64,000 nucleotides of DNA from Rahnella variigena (GCF_003610915.1 NZ_NSDJ01000001.1:3162001-3226000); one strand, 5' to 3'; positions 9,866 to 19,087 are shown, numbered from the stretch's first letter. Notes: a model not told the origin generated them from the sequence alone. Made by a program: numbers and translations.

Positions 9866-10810
9866 CTATTCCGGCACCGGGGTCATGACCGGTTTGTCGC
9901 TAAAATGCGCCGTGAGATTAGATAATACCAGCGTCATCATGTTTTCAACGGATTCTGGCGAACGGCCTGCCACGTGTGGCGTGATGACCAGGTTATCCAG
10001 TGTCAGCATTTGTGCAGGTACCTTTGGCTCGCCATCAACCACGTCCAGCGCAGCGCCGGCAATTTCACGATTCTGGAGACTGGCGATCAGCGCCCCGCTG
10101 TCCACCACGCTGCCGCGGGCAATGTTAATCACAAATCCGTCCGGCCCCAGCGCGCGAAGCACCTCCGCATCCACCAGCCTGACCGTGTCTTTGCCACCCG
10201 GCGTGGCGACCACCAGATAATCGGCCCATTGCGCCAGTCCGGTGATATCCGGGAAATAACGGTATGGCGTGTCCTGCAGAGGACGACGGTTATGATAAGC
10301 AATTTCCATATCAAACCCGCCCGCAGCACGGCGTGCAATAAGACTGCCGATGTTGCCCATGCCGATAATTCCTAAACGCTTACCCGCCATTCCCGGCGTA
10401 TTCCAGCGCGCTTTTTTCCATTCTCCGCCACGCACCGCCGCATCAAATTGCGGGATTTTACGGGTGATCGCCAGCATCAGCGCCAGCGTGTGATCGCTCA
10501 CGGAAGAATTATTGGTTCCCGGACCATGCGTGACATAAATACCGCGCTGTTTCGCTGCAACTACATCAATATGTTCATACCCGACACCTTGCGCACAAAT
10601 GATTTCCAGATTGGGCAGGTTATCCATTTCTGCCGCGCTTAAACCGATACTGCCGATAGTCAGTACCGCGCGGATCTGCTGCGCTATTTGCGGGTCCAGC
10701 GAGGCACGTTGTTCCGGGGTCGTCGCAAAATAAAGAGTAAAACCGGCCGCTTCGAACCGGTCAGGATAGCCAGCATCAAGATCGACATGGCTGAGTAACG
10801 CGATGGTCAT
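9866..10810 (-). CDS. D-isomer-specific 2-hydroxyacid dehydrogenase
   Basis: This 314-residue NAD(P)-dependent enzyme interconverts 2-keto acids and D-2-hydroxy acids. The Rossmann motif GIIGMGNIG is at about residues 147-155. The catalytic Arg (NIARGS), Glu (VDGEP) and His (ITPHVAG) triad is complete. The family includes glyoxylate/hydroxypyruvate reductases (GhrA, GhrB), phosphoglycerate and D-lactate dehydrogenases. The compact size and the TPGGKDTVRLVD segment are most like glyoxylate/hydroxypyruvate reductase types, but the substrate cannot be settled by eye. It is a single-gene unit with its own terminator; cbl downstream on the same strand has a separate start region. Confidence 0.88.
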   Translation of the reverse strand: MTIALLSHVDLDAGYPDRFEAAGFTLYFATTPEQRASLDPQIAQQIRAVLTIGSIGLSAAEMDNLPNLEIICAQGVGYEHIDVVAAKQRGIYVTHGPGTNNSSVSDHTLALMLAITRKIPQFDAAVRGGEWKKARWNTPGMAGKRLGIIGMGNIGSLIARRAAGGFDMEIAYHNRRPLQDTPYRYFPDITGLAQWADYLVVATPGGKDTVRLVDAEVLRALGPDGFVINIARGSVVDSGALIASLQNREIAGAALDVVDGEPKVPAQMLTLDNLVITPHVAGRSPESVENMMTLVLSNLTAHFSDKPVMTPVPE

Positions 10811-11024
10811 GGGGATTCCTCGGGAGAATGTCAGACAATAACTAGCGGGCTAGCCTTTTCGTTCTCACTATCATTGAAGCCCGGCGCCTTGTACAGCTTT
10901 TCGACGGTTAACGGGAGAAGTTCCAAACTCCGGTCTACACTCGTTGTTGTCGTCTGTGCATGCGCAGATGGCCCTCTTTCGGCAATTTTTTGTCAGATTT
11001 CCCTGAAACGGAGTGACGTCGAGT

Positions 11025-13307
11025 ATGACAAAGGCCCGGTCCAGCAAGACAAGTAAACCTACCGCCACAAAGGAAGAAGTTCGCACAGTTCCTTCACATG
11101 CTCAGGTTGATATCGCCGTGGATGAACTCGGCGTAAGGATTATCCATCCCTACAGTGACGGCGAAATTGTTCGCAGTTTCGATTCCGGACATACCACCCG
11201 CGTACGTGAAGGATTGCCCGTACCGCTGGGTGCGACATGGGACGGACTGGGTGTGAATTTCGCCCTTTTCTCGGCTAATGCCACCAAAGTCGAGCTGTGT
11301 CTTTTCAATGAAGACGGCGAACAGTACGACGTGATTGAGCTGCCGGAATATACCGATGAGGTCTGGCATGGTTATCTGCCCGATGCCCGCCCCGGTCTGC
11401 TTTATGCCTATCGCGTGCATGGCCCGTATGCGCCCCATGACGGACACCGGTTTAATCCCGCCAAACTGCTGCTCGACCCGTATGCTAAACAGATTGTCGG
11501 TGAGCTGAAATGGGACGATGCGCTGTTCGCCTATGATATGCAGAGCCCGAAAAAAGACCTGCACATTGATAACCGCGACAGCGCGGAGTTTCTGCCCAAG
11601 TGTCGTGTAATCGACCCGGCGTTCTCCTGGGCACGCTCGCGTAAAAGACACATTCCGTGGGAAAAAACGCTGATCTACGAAACGCATGTTCGCGGTTATA
11701 CCATGCGCCATCCGGCGGTTCCCGAACATCTGCGCGGAACATTTTCCGGCATGAGTACCCCGCACATTGTGGAATACATCCGCTCGCTGGGCGTAACGTC
11801 AGTCGAGCTGATGCCCATTCATGCATTTACTGATGACCGGCATTTGCAGGACAAAGGGCTGCATAATTTCTGGGGTTACAACACGCTGAGTTTCTTTGCG
11901 CCTCATCCGCAATATATGGCGACGCACACCGTGAACGAATTCAAGCAGATGATTGCCACCCTGCACGCCGCCAATATCGAGGTGATACTGGATGTGGTGT
12001 ATAACCACACGGCGGAAGGTAACGAACTCGGACCGACACTCTCATTTAAAGGCATTGATAACGCCAGCTATTACCGCCTGATGCCGGACAATAAACGTTA
12101 TTACATTAACGATACCGGCACCGGAAACACCCTCAATCTCAGCCATCCACGTGTGCTGCAAATGGTTACCGATTCATTGCGTTACTGGGCGACAGAAATG
12201 CAGGTCGATGGTTTCCGCTTTGACCTGGCAACCATTCTCGGGCGTGAAAGTTACGGTTTCGACGAAGGTTGCGGTTTTCTCGATACCTGCCGTCAGGATC
12301 CGATCCTAAGCCAGTGCAAACTGATTGCTGAGCCCTGGGATTGCGGTCCCGGCGGTTATCAGGTGGGCGGCTTCCCGCCGGGCTGGATGGAATGGAACGA
12401 CCGTTTCCGCGATACGGTGCGCAAATTCTGGCGAGGTGATGAAGGCCAGCTGGCGCAGTTCGCCACCCGACTTTCCGGCTCAGCAGATTTGTTCAATCAC
12501 CGTGGCCGCAAGCCCTACGCCTCTGTGAATTTTATTACCGCGCACGACGGTTTTACGCTCAATGACTGGGTTTCGTATGCCAGCAAACACAACGAAGCCA
12601 ACGGCGAGAATGGTAAGGACGGCAGCGATAACAACATCTCGGCCAACTACGGTGTGGAAGGCCCGAGTGATGATCCGGCGATCAATGAACTTCGGTTGCG
12701 GCAGATGCGCAATATGCTGGCGACGCTGCTGCTTTCACAGGGTACGCCTATGCTGCTGGCCGGTGATGAGTTTGCGCGGTCGCAGAATGGCAATAACAAT
12801 GCCTATTGTCAGGACACTGAGATTGCGTGGATTAACTGGAATATCGAAGAAAAAGGTCAGGCGTTACTGCTGTTCACTTACCGGCTGATTGCGTTGCGTA
12901 AGCGCTTCCCTATTTTACATCGCGGGCGCTTTCTCACCGGTGCGGTTCACGAGAAGCTGGGCGTGAAAGATGTCAGCTGGTTCCAGCCACAGGGGCCGGA
13001 AATGACCGATGCAGCCTGGAAAGATCCGCATGCCAAATGCATTGCGATGCTGCTTGATGGTCGCGCGCAACCGACCGGTTTACTGCGTCAGGGTTCGTTA
13101 AGTACGGTCCTGCTGTTGTTTAACGCCTCACACAAAGACGTGGTGTTCACACTGCCTTCCGTTGCACACGGCGAAAGCTGGCGGCATATTTTCGACACCT
13201 TCCAGCCGGATGACGTTAACGAACATAATTTCGAATTCGGCCGCGAGTATATCTGCACATCCCGCACCGTGGTGCTTTTCGAGCTGATAAGTACCTCGAA
13301 ACACTAA
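11025..13307 (+). CDS. glgX: glycogen debranching enzyme, GlgX/TreX type
   Basis: Cytoplasmic alpha-1,6-glucosidase of family GH13 that removes short branches from phosphorylase-trimmed glycogen. The order is: an N-terminal tail of about 60 residues, a CBM48 domain (PLGATWDGLGVNFALFSANA), the GH13 barrel with the nucleophile Asp (VDGFRFDLA), acid/base Glu (IAEPWD) and transition-state Asp (TAHDGF), then a C-terminal beta domain. At 760 residues it is longer than E. coli GlgX (about 657), mostly because of the N-terminal tail. GGAG lies 12 bases before the ATG at 11025; a GTG 12 bases upstream overlaps that site and is less likely. No other glg gene is near, so this is a stand-alone copy. Confidence 0.88.
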   Translation: MTKARSSKTSKPTATKEEVRTVPSHAQVDIAVDELGVRIIHPYSDGEIVRSFDSGHTTRVREGLPVPLGATWDGLGVNFALFSANATKVELCLFNEDGEQYDVIELPEYTDEVWHGYLPDARPGLLYAYRVHGPYAPHDGHRFNPAKLLLDPYAKQIVGELKWDDALFAYDMQSPKKDLHIDNRDSAEFLPKCRVIDPAFSWARSRKRHIPWEKTLIYETHVRGYTMRHPAVPEHLRGTFSGMSTPHIVEYIRSLGVTSVELMPIHAFTDDRHLQDKGLHNFWGYNTLSFFAPHPQYMATHTVNEFKQMIATLHAANIEVILDVVYNHTAEGNELGPTLSFKGIDNASYYRLMPDNKRYYINDTGTGNTLNLSHPRVLQMVTDSLRYWATEMQVDGFRFDLATILGRESYGFDEGCGFLDTCRQDPILSQCKLIAEPWDCGPGGYQVGGFPPGWMEWNDRFRDTVRKFWRGDEGQLAQFATRLSGSADLFNHRGRKPYASVNFITAHDGFTLNDWVSYASKHNEANGENGKDGSDNNISANYGVEGPSDDPAINELRLRQMRNMLATLLLSQGTPMLLAGDEFARSQNGNNNAYCQDTEIAWINWNIEEKGQALLLFTYRLIALRKRFPILHRGRFLTGAVHEKLGVKDVSWFQPQGPEMTDAAWKDPHAKCIAMLLDGRAQPTGLLRQGSLSTVLLLFNASHKDVVFTLPSVAHGESWRHIFDTFQPDDVNEHNFEFGREYICTSRTVVLFELISTSKH

Positions 13308-13324
13308 AATCGGGCAGCGCTGTT

Positions 13325-13939
13325 TCAGTTACCGAGGATCTGAAGCAGCGTTTCCCTTCCCTCTGCCAGCCCTTTCTCACGTCCAATTGCCTGACGGCTC
13401 AAACCTTCAGCACGAATAATATGGCAATCCGCTACGCCCATCAGTTCCAGAATCGACGCCAGATACGGCTCCTGAAAATCATGCGGAAGTGTTTCCGGTG
13501 TGCTGTAAACGCCACCGCGACTTGAGGCAACAAAAGCCGTTTTGCCTGGGATCAGCCCGACCACACCCTGCGGGGTATAACGGAACGTTTTGCCTTTCTG
13601 ACAGACCTGATCCAGCCACGCTTTCAGGTTGCTCGGAATGGAGTGGTTATACATCGGAGCGCCAATCACCAGTACGTCGCAGGCGATAAGTTCTTCGATT
13701 GACTGATAAATCCCGTCGAGTTCGGCCTGCAACTCTGGCGTGATCGTCACATCCTGCGCGTTGTGTAGCAGGCTCATGGCACCGGCTGAAAGGTGCGGCG
13801 GTGGCGCAATACCGAGATCGCGATAGGTTACGCTGGCGTCCGGATGGCGTGAACAAAGTTCCGTGACAATCATCGCCGAGAGTTCACGGGAAACGGACTC
13901 GTTAATAAACGGGCTTGAATCGATATGTAATATTTTCAT
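13325..13939 (-). CDS. azoR: FMN-dependent NADH-azoreductase
   Basis: Flavodoxin-like quinone and azo-compound reductase, active in the cytoplasm as an FMN-containing dimer. The N-terminal MKILHIDSSPFINESVSREL carries the FMN phosphate loop; APMYNHSIPSNLKAWLDQV and ASSRGGVYS are the other flavin-binding stretches. The start at 13939 gives 204 residues (E. coli AzoR has 201). A longer in-frame reading to 14080 would run through the operator region and lacks homology. The gene is divergent from a LysR regulator, an arrangement usual for azoR-type genes controlled by their neighbour. Confidence 0.94.
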   Translation of the reverse strand: MKILHIDSSPFINESVSRELSAMIVTELCSRHPDASVTYRDLGIAPPPHLSAGAMSLLHNAQDVTITPELQAELDGIYQSIEELIACDVLVIGAPMYNHSIPSNLKAWLDQVCQKGKTFRYTPQGVVGLIPGKTAFVASSRGGVYSTPETLPHDFQEPYLASILELMGVADCHIIRAEGLSRQAIGREKGLAEGRETLLQILGN

Positions 13940-14018
13940 TTTTAAATCCTGTTGGCAGATGTTCTGCGGAATGAACACAGGATAATCGTTGTTGATATGG
14001 CGTGAAATATCTAATATA

Positions 14019-14047
14019 GCAACATATCGTTGCCATTTCGCAACGAT
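14019..14047. promoter_or_regulatory. overlapping inverted repeats in the azoR/LysR divergent promoter
   Basis: The sequence reads GCAAC (14019-14023), GTTGC (14029-14033), GCAAC (14040-14044). The inner pair extends to a perfect 8-bp inverted repeat, ATCGTTGC (14026-14033) with GCAACGAT (14040-14047). Repeats of this kind between a LysR gene and its divergent target are the usual operator, so this is the likely binding site of the regulator at 14064. Confidence 0.65.
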
Positions 14048-14063
14048 GAATATGAGAAGGCAG

Positions 14064-14966
14064 ATGAACGATAATCTCAATGATATGGCGCTGTTTGCCG
14101 CCGTCGTCCAGCATCAGGGATTCACCGCCGCGGCGCGGGTGCTGGGCGTTTCAAAATCCCTGCTCAGCCGCCGGATTGACGCACTGGAAACCCGTCTCGG
14201 GGTCCGGCTGCTGCAACGCACTTCCCGCCATTTTTCCGTGACCAGTGTCGGCGAGTGCTACGCCATCGAATGCCAGAAACTGCTGCAACAGGCGCAAACG
14301 GCACAACAGGTGATTGACGATTTACAGCAAAATCCCAGCGGATTGTTGCGGGTTTGCACGCCGGTAATGATGGCGGAAATGGTCGTGGCTCCGCTGATGA
14401 CCGAGTTTCTGAGACGTTATCCGGCTATCACGCTGGAACTTCTGGCTATTAACCGCAGCGTGGATCTACTCGAGGAAAATTTTGATGTGACGATACATTC
14501 GCACAGCGAACCTCTGGAAGATTCCGGGTTGTATCGCAAACCGCTCGGGACGCTGAAATATGTGCTGGTTGCCAGTCCGGCGTTTGTTGCGGCATTACCT
14601 GCGCCGCCTTCTGTGGATCAACTGAGTTATCTGCCAACGCTGGTGCGCAAAACACCGTGGGCCGGATCACAGTGGGAACTGGCTCATCCGCAGGAAGGCA
14701 CGCGAAAGGTGTCGTTAACCCCCCGCATGATCAGCAATAATTTACTGGTTTTACGTCAGGCGGCAGTGGACGGCATGGGCATCGCGCTGTTGCCGGAAAT
14801 GGCCTGCAAAAAGAGTCTGAACGAAGGCAAATTAATGCCTCTGCTACCTGACTGGCAAACGCAGCCGTCTTCCATTTCTGCGTTGTATGCCAGTCATAAA
14901 GGCCAGTCGCCCGCGCTGAGGGTGTTTCTGGATTTCCTCTCAGAAAAACTTCACGGGGCGCTGTAG
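14064..14966 (+). CDS. LysR-family transcriptional regulator, divergent from azoR
   Basis: This 300-residue regulator has the N-terminal winged helix-turn-helix (FTAAARVLGVSKSLLSRRIDALETRLG, cited here only by position 18-44 of the protein) and a two-subdomain effector-binding half. AGAAGG ends 3 bases before the ATG at 14064. A second ATG at 14046 would lie inside the operator palindrome and has no ribosome-binding site. It most resembles the LTTRs that control quinone or electrophile-responsive reductases, and its likely target is the divergent azoR. The effector is unknown. Confidence 0.88.
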   Translation: MNDNLNDMALFAAVVQHQGFTAAARVLGVSKSLLSRRIDALETRLGVRLLQRTSRHFSVTSVGECYAIECQKLLQQAQTAQQVIDDLQQNPSGLLRVCTPVMMAEMVVAPLMTEFLRRYPAITLELLAINRSVDLLEENFDVTIHSHSEPLEDSGLYRKPLGTLKYVLVASPAFVAALPAPPSVDQLSYLPTLVRKTPWAGSQWELAHPQEGTRKVSLTPRMISNNLLVLRQAAVDGMGIALLPEMACKKSLNEGKLMPLLPDWQTQPSSISALYASHKGQSPALRVFLDFLSEKLHGAL

Positions 14967-14987
14967 TCCGCGGATTCAGTACGCGGA
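14967..14987. terminator. hairpin between convergent LysR gene and apbE
   Basis: TCCGCG (14967-14972) pairs with CGCGGA (14982-14987) in the 22-base gap between two convergent genes. No clear T-run is present, so its efficiency as a terminator is doubtful. Confidence 0.35.
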
Positions 14988-14988
14988 A

Positions 14989-16038
14989 TTATTCCGGGTC
15001 TTTCAGATAGGCTTTGAACTGCGGCGACATATAACTTTTGAACGTGTCACCTTCTTTGGTGATCAGATACACGGCCAGATGCTGTTTTTCCGCCAGCGCC
15101 AACGCTTTATGCGTGCCCAGCACCATCAGTCCGGTATCCCATCCATCGGCTTCCAGCGCGGTAGGCGCAATCACCGTTGCGGATACAAGCTTGTGCGTGA
15201 TCGGCGAACCCGTGGCGGGATCAATAATGTGTGAAAGGCGTTTTCCATCCAGTTCGTAATAATTGCGATAGCTGCCGGACGTGCTGATACCCATGCCCTG
15301 CAAATCGACAATCGCCTGCACGGCCGTTTCTTTATCCGTTGGTTTCTGAATCGCCACCTGCCACGGATTGCCCTTTGCATTATGTCCGCGGGACACCACC
15401 GCACCGCCCACAGACACCAGATAATTACTGATGCCATTGCCTTCAATCAGACGCGCCAGATGATCCGTGGCGTAACCCTCGCCGACCGTTGAGAGATCCA
15501 CGTACATCCCCGGCAAATCTTTTTGCAGATACTGTCCGTCGCTTTGCTGGATCACTTTCAGATGCTGTAATCCGGTCAGTTTACGTGCGGCGGCAATCTG
15601 ATCCGGCGTCGGCGTTTTGACCGGTTGTTTGTCCGGTCCGAAGCCCCAAAGATTGACCAGCGGGCCAACGGTGATATCCATCGCGCCGCCGGTCAGCATT
15701 CCGATGCGCATAGACGTAACAATCGCATCGGCCATGCCTGCGCTGATGGGTTGCGGCACGCTGCCCTGATACTGATTAAAGCGCGAAAGCACCGAGTCTT
15801 CTTTGTAAGTCGAAAGCTGGTGATCATCTTCTTTAAGCTGCGCCTCGATTTGTTCGCGCAGCGCGGCTTCACGACTTTTATCCACCCCCGCCAGACTGAC
15901 GCGGTAAAACGTCCCCATGGTCTTACCTTCAATCACCATCGTCTCGCCCTGTTCAGCCGCTTTGCGGTCACAGGCAGATAAAAGAGTGACGCCGCAAAGC
16001 AACAGCGCGCAGCGCAAATAAATCGGTTTCAGGAACAT
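14989..16038 (-). CDS. apbE: FAD:protein FMN transferase (lipoprotein)
   Basis: ApbE transfers FMN from FAD to a threonine of target proteins on the periplasmic side, for example subunits of Na+-pumping NADH:quinone reductase or Rnf. The protein has a lipoprotein signal (LLSAC, Cys23) and the ApbE core: MGTFYRVSL near residue 41, MDITVGPLVNLWGFGP, DLSTVGEGYATD (FAD and metal binding), SVGGAVVSRG, and HIIDPATGSP near the end. At 349 residues it is of normal length. Unlike many apbE genes it is not next to nqr or rnf genes here; smrA lies upstream on the same strand, separated by 112 bases and a hairpin. Confidence 0.94.
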   Translation of the reverse strand: MFLKPIYLRCALLLCGVTLLSACDRKAAEQGETMVIEGKTMGTFYRVSLAGVDKSREAALREQIEAQLKEDDHQLSTYKEDSVLSRFNQYQGSVPQPISAGMADAIVTSMRIGMLTGGAMDITVGPLVNLWGFGPDKQPVKTPTPDQIAAARKLTGLQHLKVIQQSDGQYLQKDLPGMYVDLSTVGEGYATDHLARLIEGNGISNYLVSVGGAVVSRGHNAKGNPWQVAIQKPTDKETAVQAIVDLQGMGISTSGSYRNYYELDGKRLSHIIDPATGSPITHKLVSATVIAPTALEADGWDTGLMVLGTHKALALAEKQHLAVYLITKEGDTFKSYMSPQFKAYLKDPE

Positions 16039-16056
16039 GCAAATAACTCAATTAAG

Positions 16057-16072
16057 TGCCCGTTACCGGGCA
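16057..16072. terminator. small hairpin between smrA and apbE
   Basis: TGCCCG and CGGGCA form a perfect 6-bp stem with a TTAC loop (seen on the plus strand). The following minus-strand sequence is only mildly T-rich, so this is a weak candidate terminator of smrA or a leader structure of apbE. Confidence 0.3.
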
Positions 16073-16150
16073 TGGAAAAGTGTCAGGACAGTAAGGGATA
16101 GCGCTTAAACCACGCGGCAACAAACGTTGACCTGGCCGGATCCGCGAGTA

Positions 16151-16717
16151 TCAGCGGCTGCGTTTGGCGTGGCGTTCCCAGTTTTCCTGTTTCGCCTGCG
16201 CGGATTTTTTCAGCACAACATAACAGGCACCGGCACCGCCATCTTTTTGGATGGCCACACAGAACGCCTGAACATCATCAAGCTGTTTCAGCCATTTGGC
16301 GAGATAACTGCGCACAATGTTGGCATGACTTTCATCATCACGGCCACGACCGTGGATGATCAGCAAAGTACGCAGATTTTCGGCCTGTGCCTGGCAGAAG
16401 AACGTAAATAGCTCCTGACGACACTGTTCAACGGGTTTGCGCAGCAGATTCAGGCTGGCTTCCAGCGGATATTTTCCCTGACGAAGTTTGTCGAGAACGC
16501 CCTGCTGAACACCGTCATGCTTATACCCGAGCGGTTCGTCGCACGGCTGGATATTCAGAAAGCCAGTGGTCAGCGGATTTTCACGTTTTTCCGTTACCTC
16601 TTCGCTGCTGACCTTCTGTCCGGTGGTTGAGTTTTTGAGGTAGACCACCCGTTTATCCGACGCCAGTGGCTGAACTCCGGCCATTTCCTGACTGAATAAA
16701 TCATCATCTTCGCTCAT
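16151..16717 (-). CDS. smrA: Smr-domain DNA endonuclease SmrA
   Basis: This 188-residue protein is the counterpart of E. coli SmrA (YdaL, 187 residues), reported as a small MutS-related nuclease. The C-terminal Smr domain contains the catalytic-type LLIIHGRGRDDESHANIVR stretch and ends with the strongly conserved AQAKQENWERHAKRSR. The middle segment (GVQQGVLDKLRQGKYPLEASLNLLR, protein residues about 68-92) is the usual start of the domain. The N-terminal 55 residues are charged and variable. It stands alone, divergent from the glucosylglycerate pair. Confidence 0.93.
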   Translation of the reverse strand: MSEDDDLFSQEMAGVQPLASDKRVVYLKNSTTGQKVSSEEVTEKRENPLTTGFLNIQPCDEPLGYKHDGVQQGVLDKLRQGKYPLEASLNLLRKPVEQCRQELFTFFCQAQAENLRTLLIIHGRGRDDESHANIVRSYLAKWLKQLDDVQAFCVAIQKDGGAGACYVVLKKSAQAKQENWERHAKRSR

Positions 16718-16930
16718 CTGCTTACCTCTTTCTCAGCGGTGGGACTGCTGCAAATTATCTCTGTAAACCTCCTGCGGGTAAAGCTGTCAGCAAACGAGCC
16801 TGCGGCGGTAAAAAATCCTGAAATGGCGGCGCGGTCAATAAAACTCATTTTTCTATCTATACTTAGCTGCTGGGACAGAACTAAATCGTTAAAGATTTGC
16901 GTCTGTTACCGGCTGAATTGAGGAGAAAAG

Positions 16931-17746
16931 ATGCCTTACCTTGACGATCCCTTGATTATTTTTACTGACCTTGATGGCTCCCTGCTCGATCATCATGATT
17001 ACAGCTGGCAACCGGCCCAACCCTGGCTGGATAAACTTTCGGCGGCAAAAATTCCGCTTATTCTGACGACCAGTAAAACGTCTGCTGAAGTCGCGACATT
17101 GCAGTCAGCTTTGCACCTGACGCACCAGCCTTTTATCGCTGAAAATGGCGCGATGATCCATCTGCCGCCGGACTGGCGAACCGCGGATGAAGTCCCGTTT
17201 TATATCAACGGCGCGGGTTACAGCGAAATCCGCCAGACGCTGGTCGAATTGCGTCAGCGTTACGATTTTGAGTTTCGCGGTTTTGGTGATGTCACGCCAA
17301 AACAAGTCGCCGTCTGGACGGGTTTATCGGAGCAGGAAGCAGAGCTCGCCATGCAGCGCGTGGCGTCCGAACCGCTGGTCTGGTTTGGGAATGATCTGGA
17401 TTTTGCGCATCTGAAAAAATGCCTGGCCCGCGAAGGTCTGGCACTCACCCGTGGCGGACGGTTCTGGCATGTCATGGCAGCTGGCGCAGGTAAAGGTCAG
17501 GCTGTGCAGTGGTTGTCTGATCGCTATCAGCAAAAACGCGGGCAAGCAGTTATCAGCATCGGTCTTGGCGATGGCCCGAATGATTTATCCATGCTGGAGG
17601 TGGTGAATTACGCGGTGGTGGTTAAAGGTCATCATGACCATGAAATGCCGCTGCATCGTGACGATATCTTAGGAGTTTTTCGTACCAGTGAATTTGGCCC
17701 TCATGGCTGGAGTCAGGGGCTGAGTCATTTTATCCCCCTTCTTTAA
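16931..17746 (+). CDS. yedP: mannosyl/glucosyl-3-phosphoglycerate phosphatase (YedP type)
   Basis: HAD-superfamily phosphatase of the MpgP/YedP family, 271 residues, the same length as E. coli YedP. The nucleophile motif DLDGS is at residues 13-17 (IIFTDLDGSLLD), the second motif is LTTSKT and the metal motif is GLGDGPNDLSML. It removes phosphate from a glycosyl-3-phosphoglycerate. The next gene, 120 bases downstream, encodes a GT81-type synthase that makes glucosyl-3-phosphoglycerate, so the natural substrate here is probably the glucosyl form and the product glucosylglycerate, a compatible solute. A clear AGGAG lies just before the ATG. Confidence 0.9.
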   Translation: MPYLDDPLIIFTDLDGSLLDHHDYSWQPAQPWLDKLSAAKIPLILTTSKTSAEVATLQSALHLTHQPFIAENGAMIHLPPDWRTADEVPFYINGAGYSEIRQTLVELRQRYDFEFRGFGDVTPKQVAVWTGLSEQEAELAMQRVASEPLVWFGNDLDFAHLKKCLAREGLALTRGGRFWHVMAAGAGKGQAVQWLSDRYQQKRGQAVISIGLGDGPNDLSMLEVVNYAVVVKGHHDHEMPLHRDDILGVFRTSEFGPHGWSQGLSHFIPLL

Positions 17747-17866
17747 AGGGCAAATTTGAAGAGGTAATGGCCTTTATTAATAAATTGTTTTCACATTGTT
17801 TATCGTTCTGTATTTACAGAGAAGACTTCCAATAATTTTATCAATTCTAAAATTGGAGAATACCGT

Positions 17867-19087
17867 ATGAGCGATTTTTATCAGGATGGAGTCATTACCA
17901 ATTTTCATAATCTGACTAACCGCAAAGTCGAAGAACTGGAATACGATTTGCAGGTTTTTTCAGGCCGCCGTTCAATGGGATTAATATTACCGTCACTTTT
18001 TTCAGAACTTGAAGGTCCGGCACTGACCCGCATTGTGGATGAGCTGACCAAAGTCCCGTATCTGGAGGAGATTGTTATTGGGTTAGATCGCGCTGATCGC
18101 GATCAGTTTTTATTTGCGCGTGAATTTTTCTCCCGCCTTCCGCAGCGCCACCGAATTTTATGGAATGATGGCCCGCGCCTCAAAGCGCTGGATGAAGAGC
18201 TGAAAAAAGAAAATCTTTCACCGAATGAGCCGGGCAAAGGCCGCAACGTGTGGTTCTGTGCCGGTTATACGCTGGCATCGCGGCGCACGTCGGTGGTCGG
18301 ACTGCATGATTGTGACATTGTCACTTACAGCCGCGATATGCTGGCCCGTCTGATGTATCCGGTGGCGAATCCCAACTTCCATTACGATTTCTGTAAAGGG
18401 TATTACGCGCGCGTCGCCGACGGAAAATTCAATGGCCGCGTGGGACGTCTTCTGGTCTTCCCGCTGCTGAAATCGCTGCAAATTGTTTACGGCCACTCTG
18501 ACTTTCTGGAATACCTGCGTACCTTCCGCTATCCGCTTTCCGGCGAATTTGCGATGCGCACGGACATTCTGAATGACCTGCGTATCCCGAGCGACTGGGG
18601 TCTGGAGATTGGCGTTCTTTCAGAACTTCATCGAAATACGGCGACCAAGCGTATTTGTCAGGTCGATATCGCCGATACCTACGATCATAAGCACCAGCCG
18701 ATGTCCGAAGATGATGCGACTAACGGGCTGCAACGCATGAGTATCGATATCACCAAGGCGCTTTACCGCAAGATGGCGATCCTTGGTGTGAATATCACCA
18801 GCGAATCTTTCCGTATCCTCAAAGCCACCTACTATCGCAATGCGCTGGATATGATTGACGGGTTTGAGAATGACGCAAAAATGAACGGATTATCGTTTGA
18901 CCGTCACAGCGAAGAATCTGCTGTAGAACTGTTTTCAGGCGCGATTATGGAAGCCGGTCAGGCATTTGTGGATACGCCAAGCGAAAAACCCTTTATCCCG
19001 AGCTGGAGCCGCGTACAGTCTGCCTTCCCGGATATGCTGGATCGCATTCACGAAGCGGTGGAAAAAGATAACGAAGGTGATGTGTAG
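17867..19087 (+). CDS. gpgS: glucosyl-3-phosphoglycerate synthase-like glycosyltransferase (GT81)
   Basis: This 406-residue cytoplasmic GT-A fold enzyme should join glucose from a nucleotide sugar to 3-phosphoglycerate. The DxD metal motif is DCD (GLHDCDIVTY, about residue 149). The SGEFAMR and SDWGLEIGVLSE segments match the GpgS/MgsA family, where GEFA...DWGLEIG positions the acceptor. A D-x-D at HDCD and the KGRNVWFCAGY stretch support the same family. Its partner phosphatase lies directly upstream; the 120-base gap is AT-rich and may hold an internal promoter. It could accept GDP-mannose, but the family pattern favours glucose. Confidence 0.83.
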   Translation: MSDFYQDGVITNFHNLTNRKVEELEYDLQVFSGRRSMGLILPSLFSELEGPALTRIVDELTKVPYLEEIVIGLDRADRDQFLFAREFFSRLPQRHRILWNDGPRLKALDEELKKENLSPNEPGKGRNVWFCAGYTLASRRTSVVGLHDCDIVTYSRDMLARLMYPVANPNFHYDFCKGYYARVADGKFNGRVGRLLVFPLLKSLQIVYGHSDFLEYLRTFRYPLSGEFAMRTDILNDLRIPSDWGLEIGVLSELHRNTATKRICQVDIADTYDHKHQPMSEDDATNGLQRMSIDITKALYRKMAILGVNITSESFRILKATYYRNALDMIDGFENDAKMNGLSFDRHSEESAVELFSGAIMEAGQAFVDTPSEKPFIPSWSRVQSAFPDMLDRIHEAVEKDNEGDV

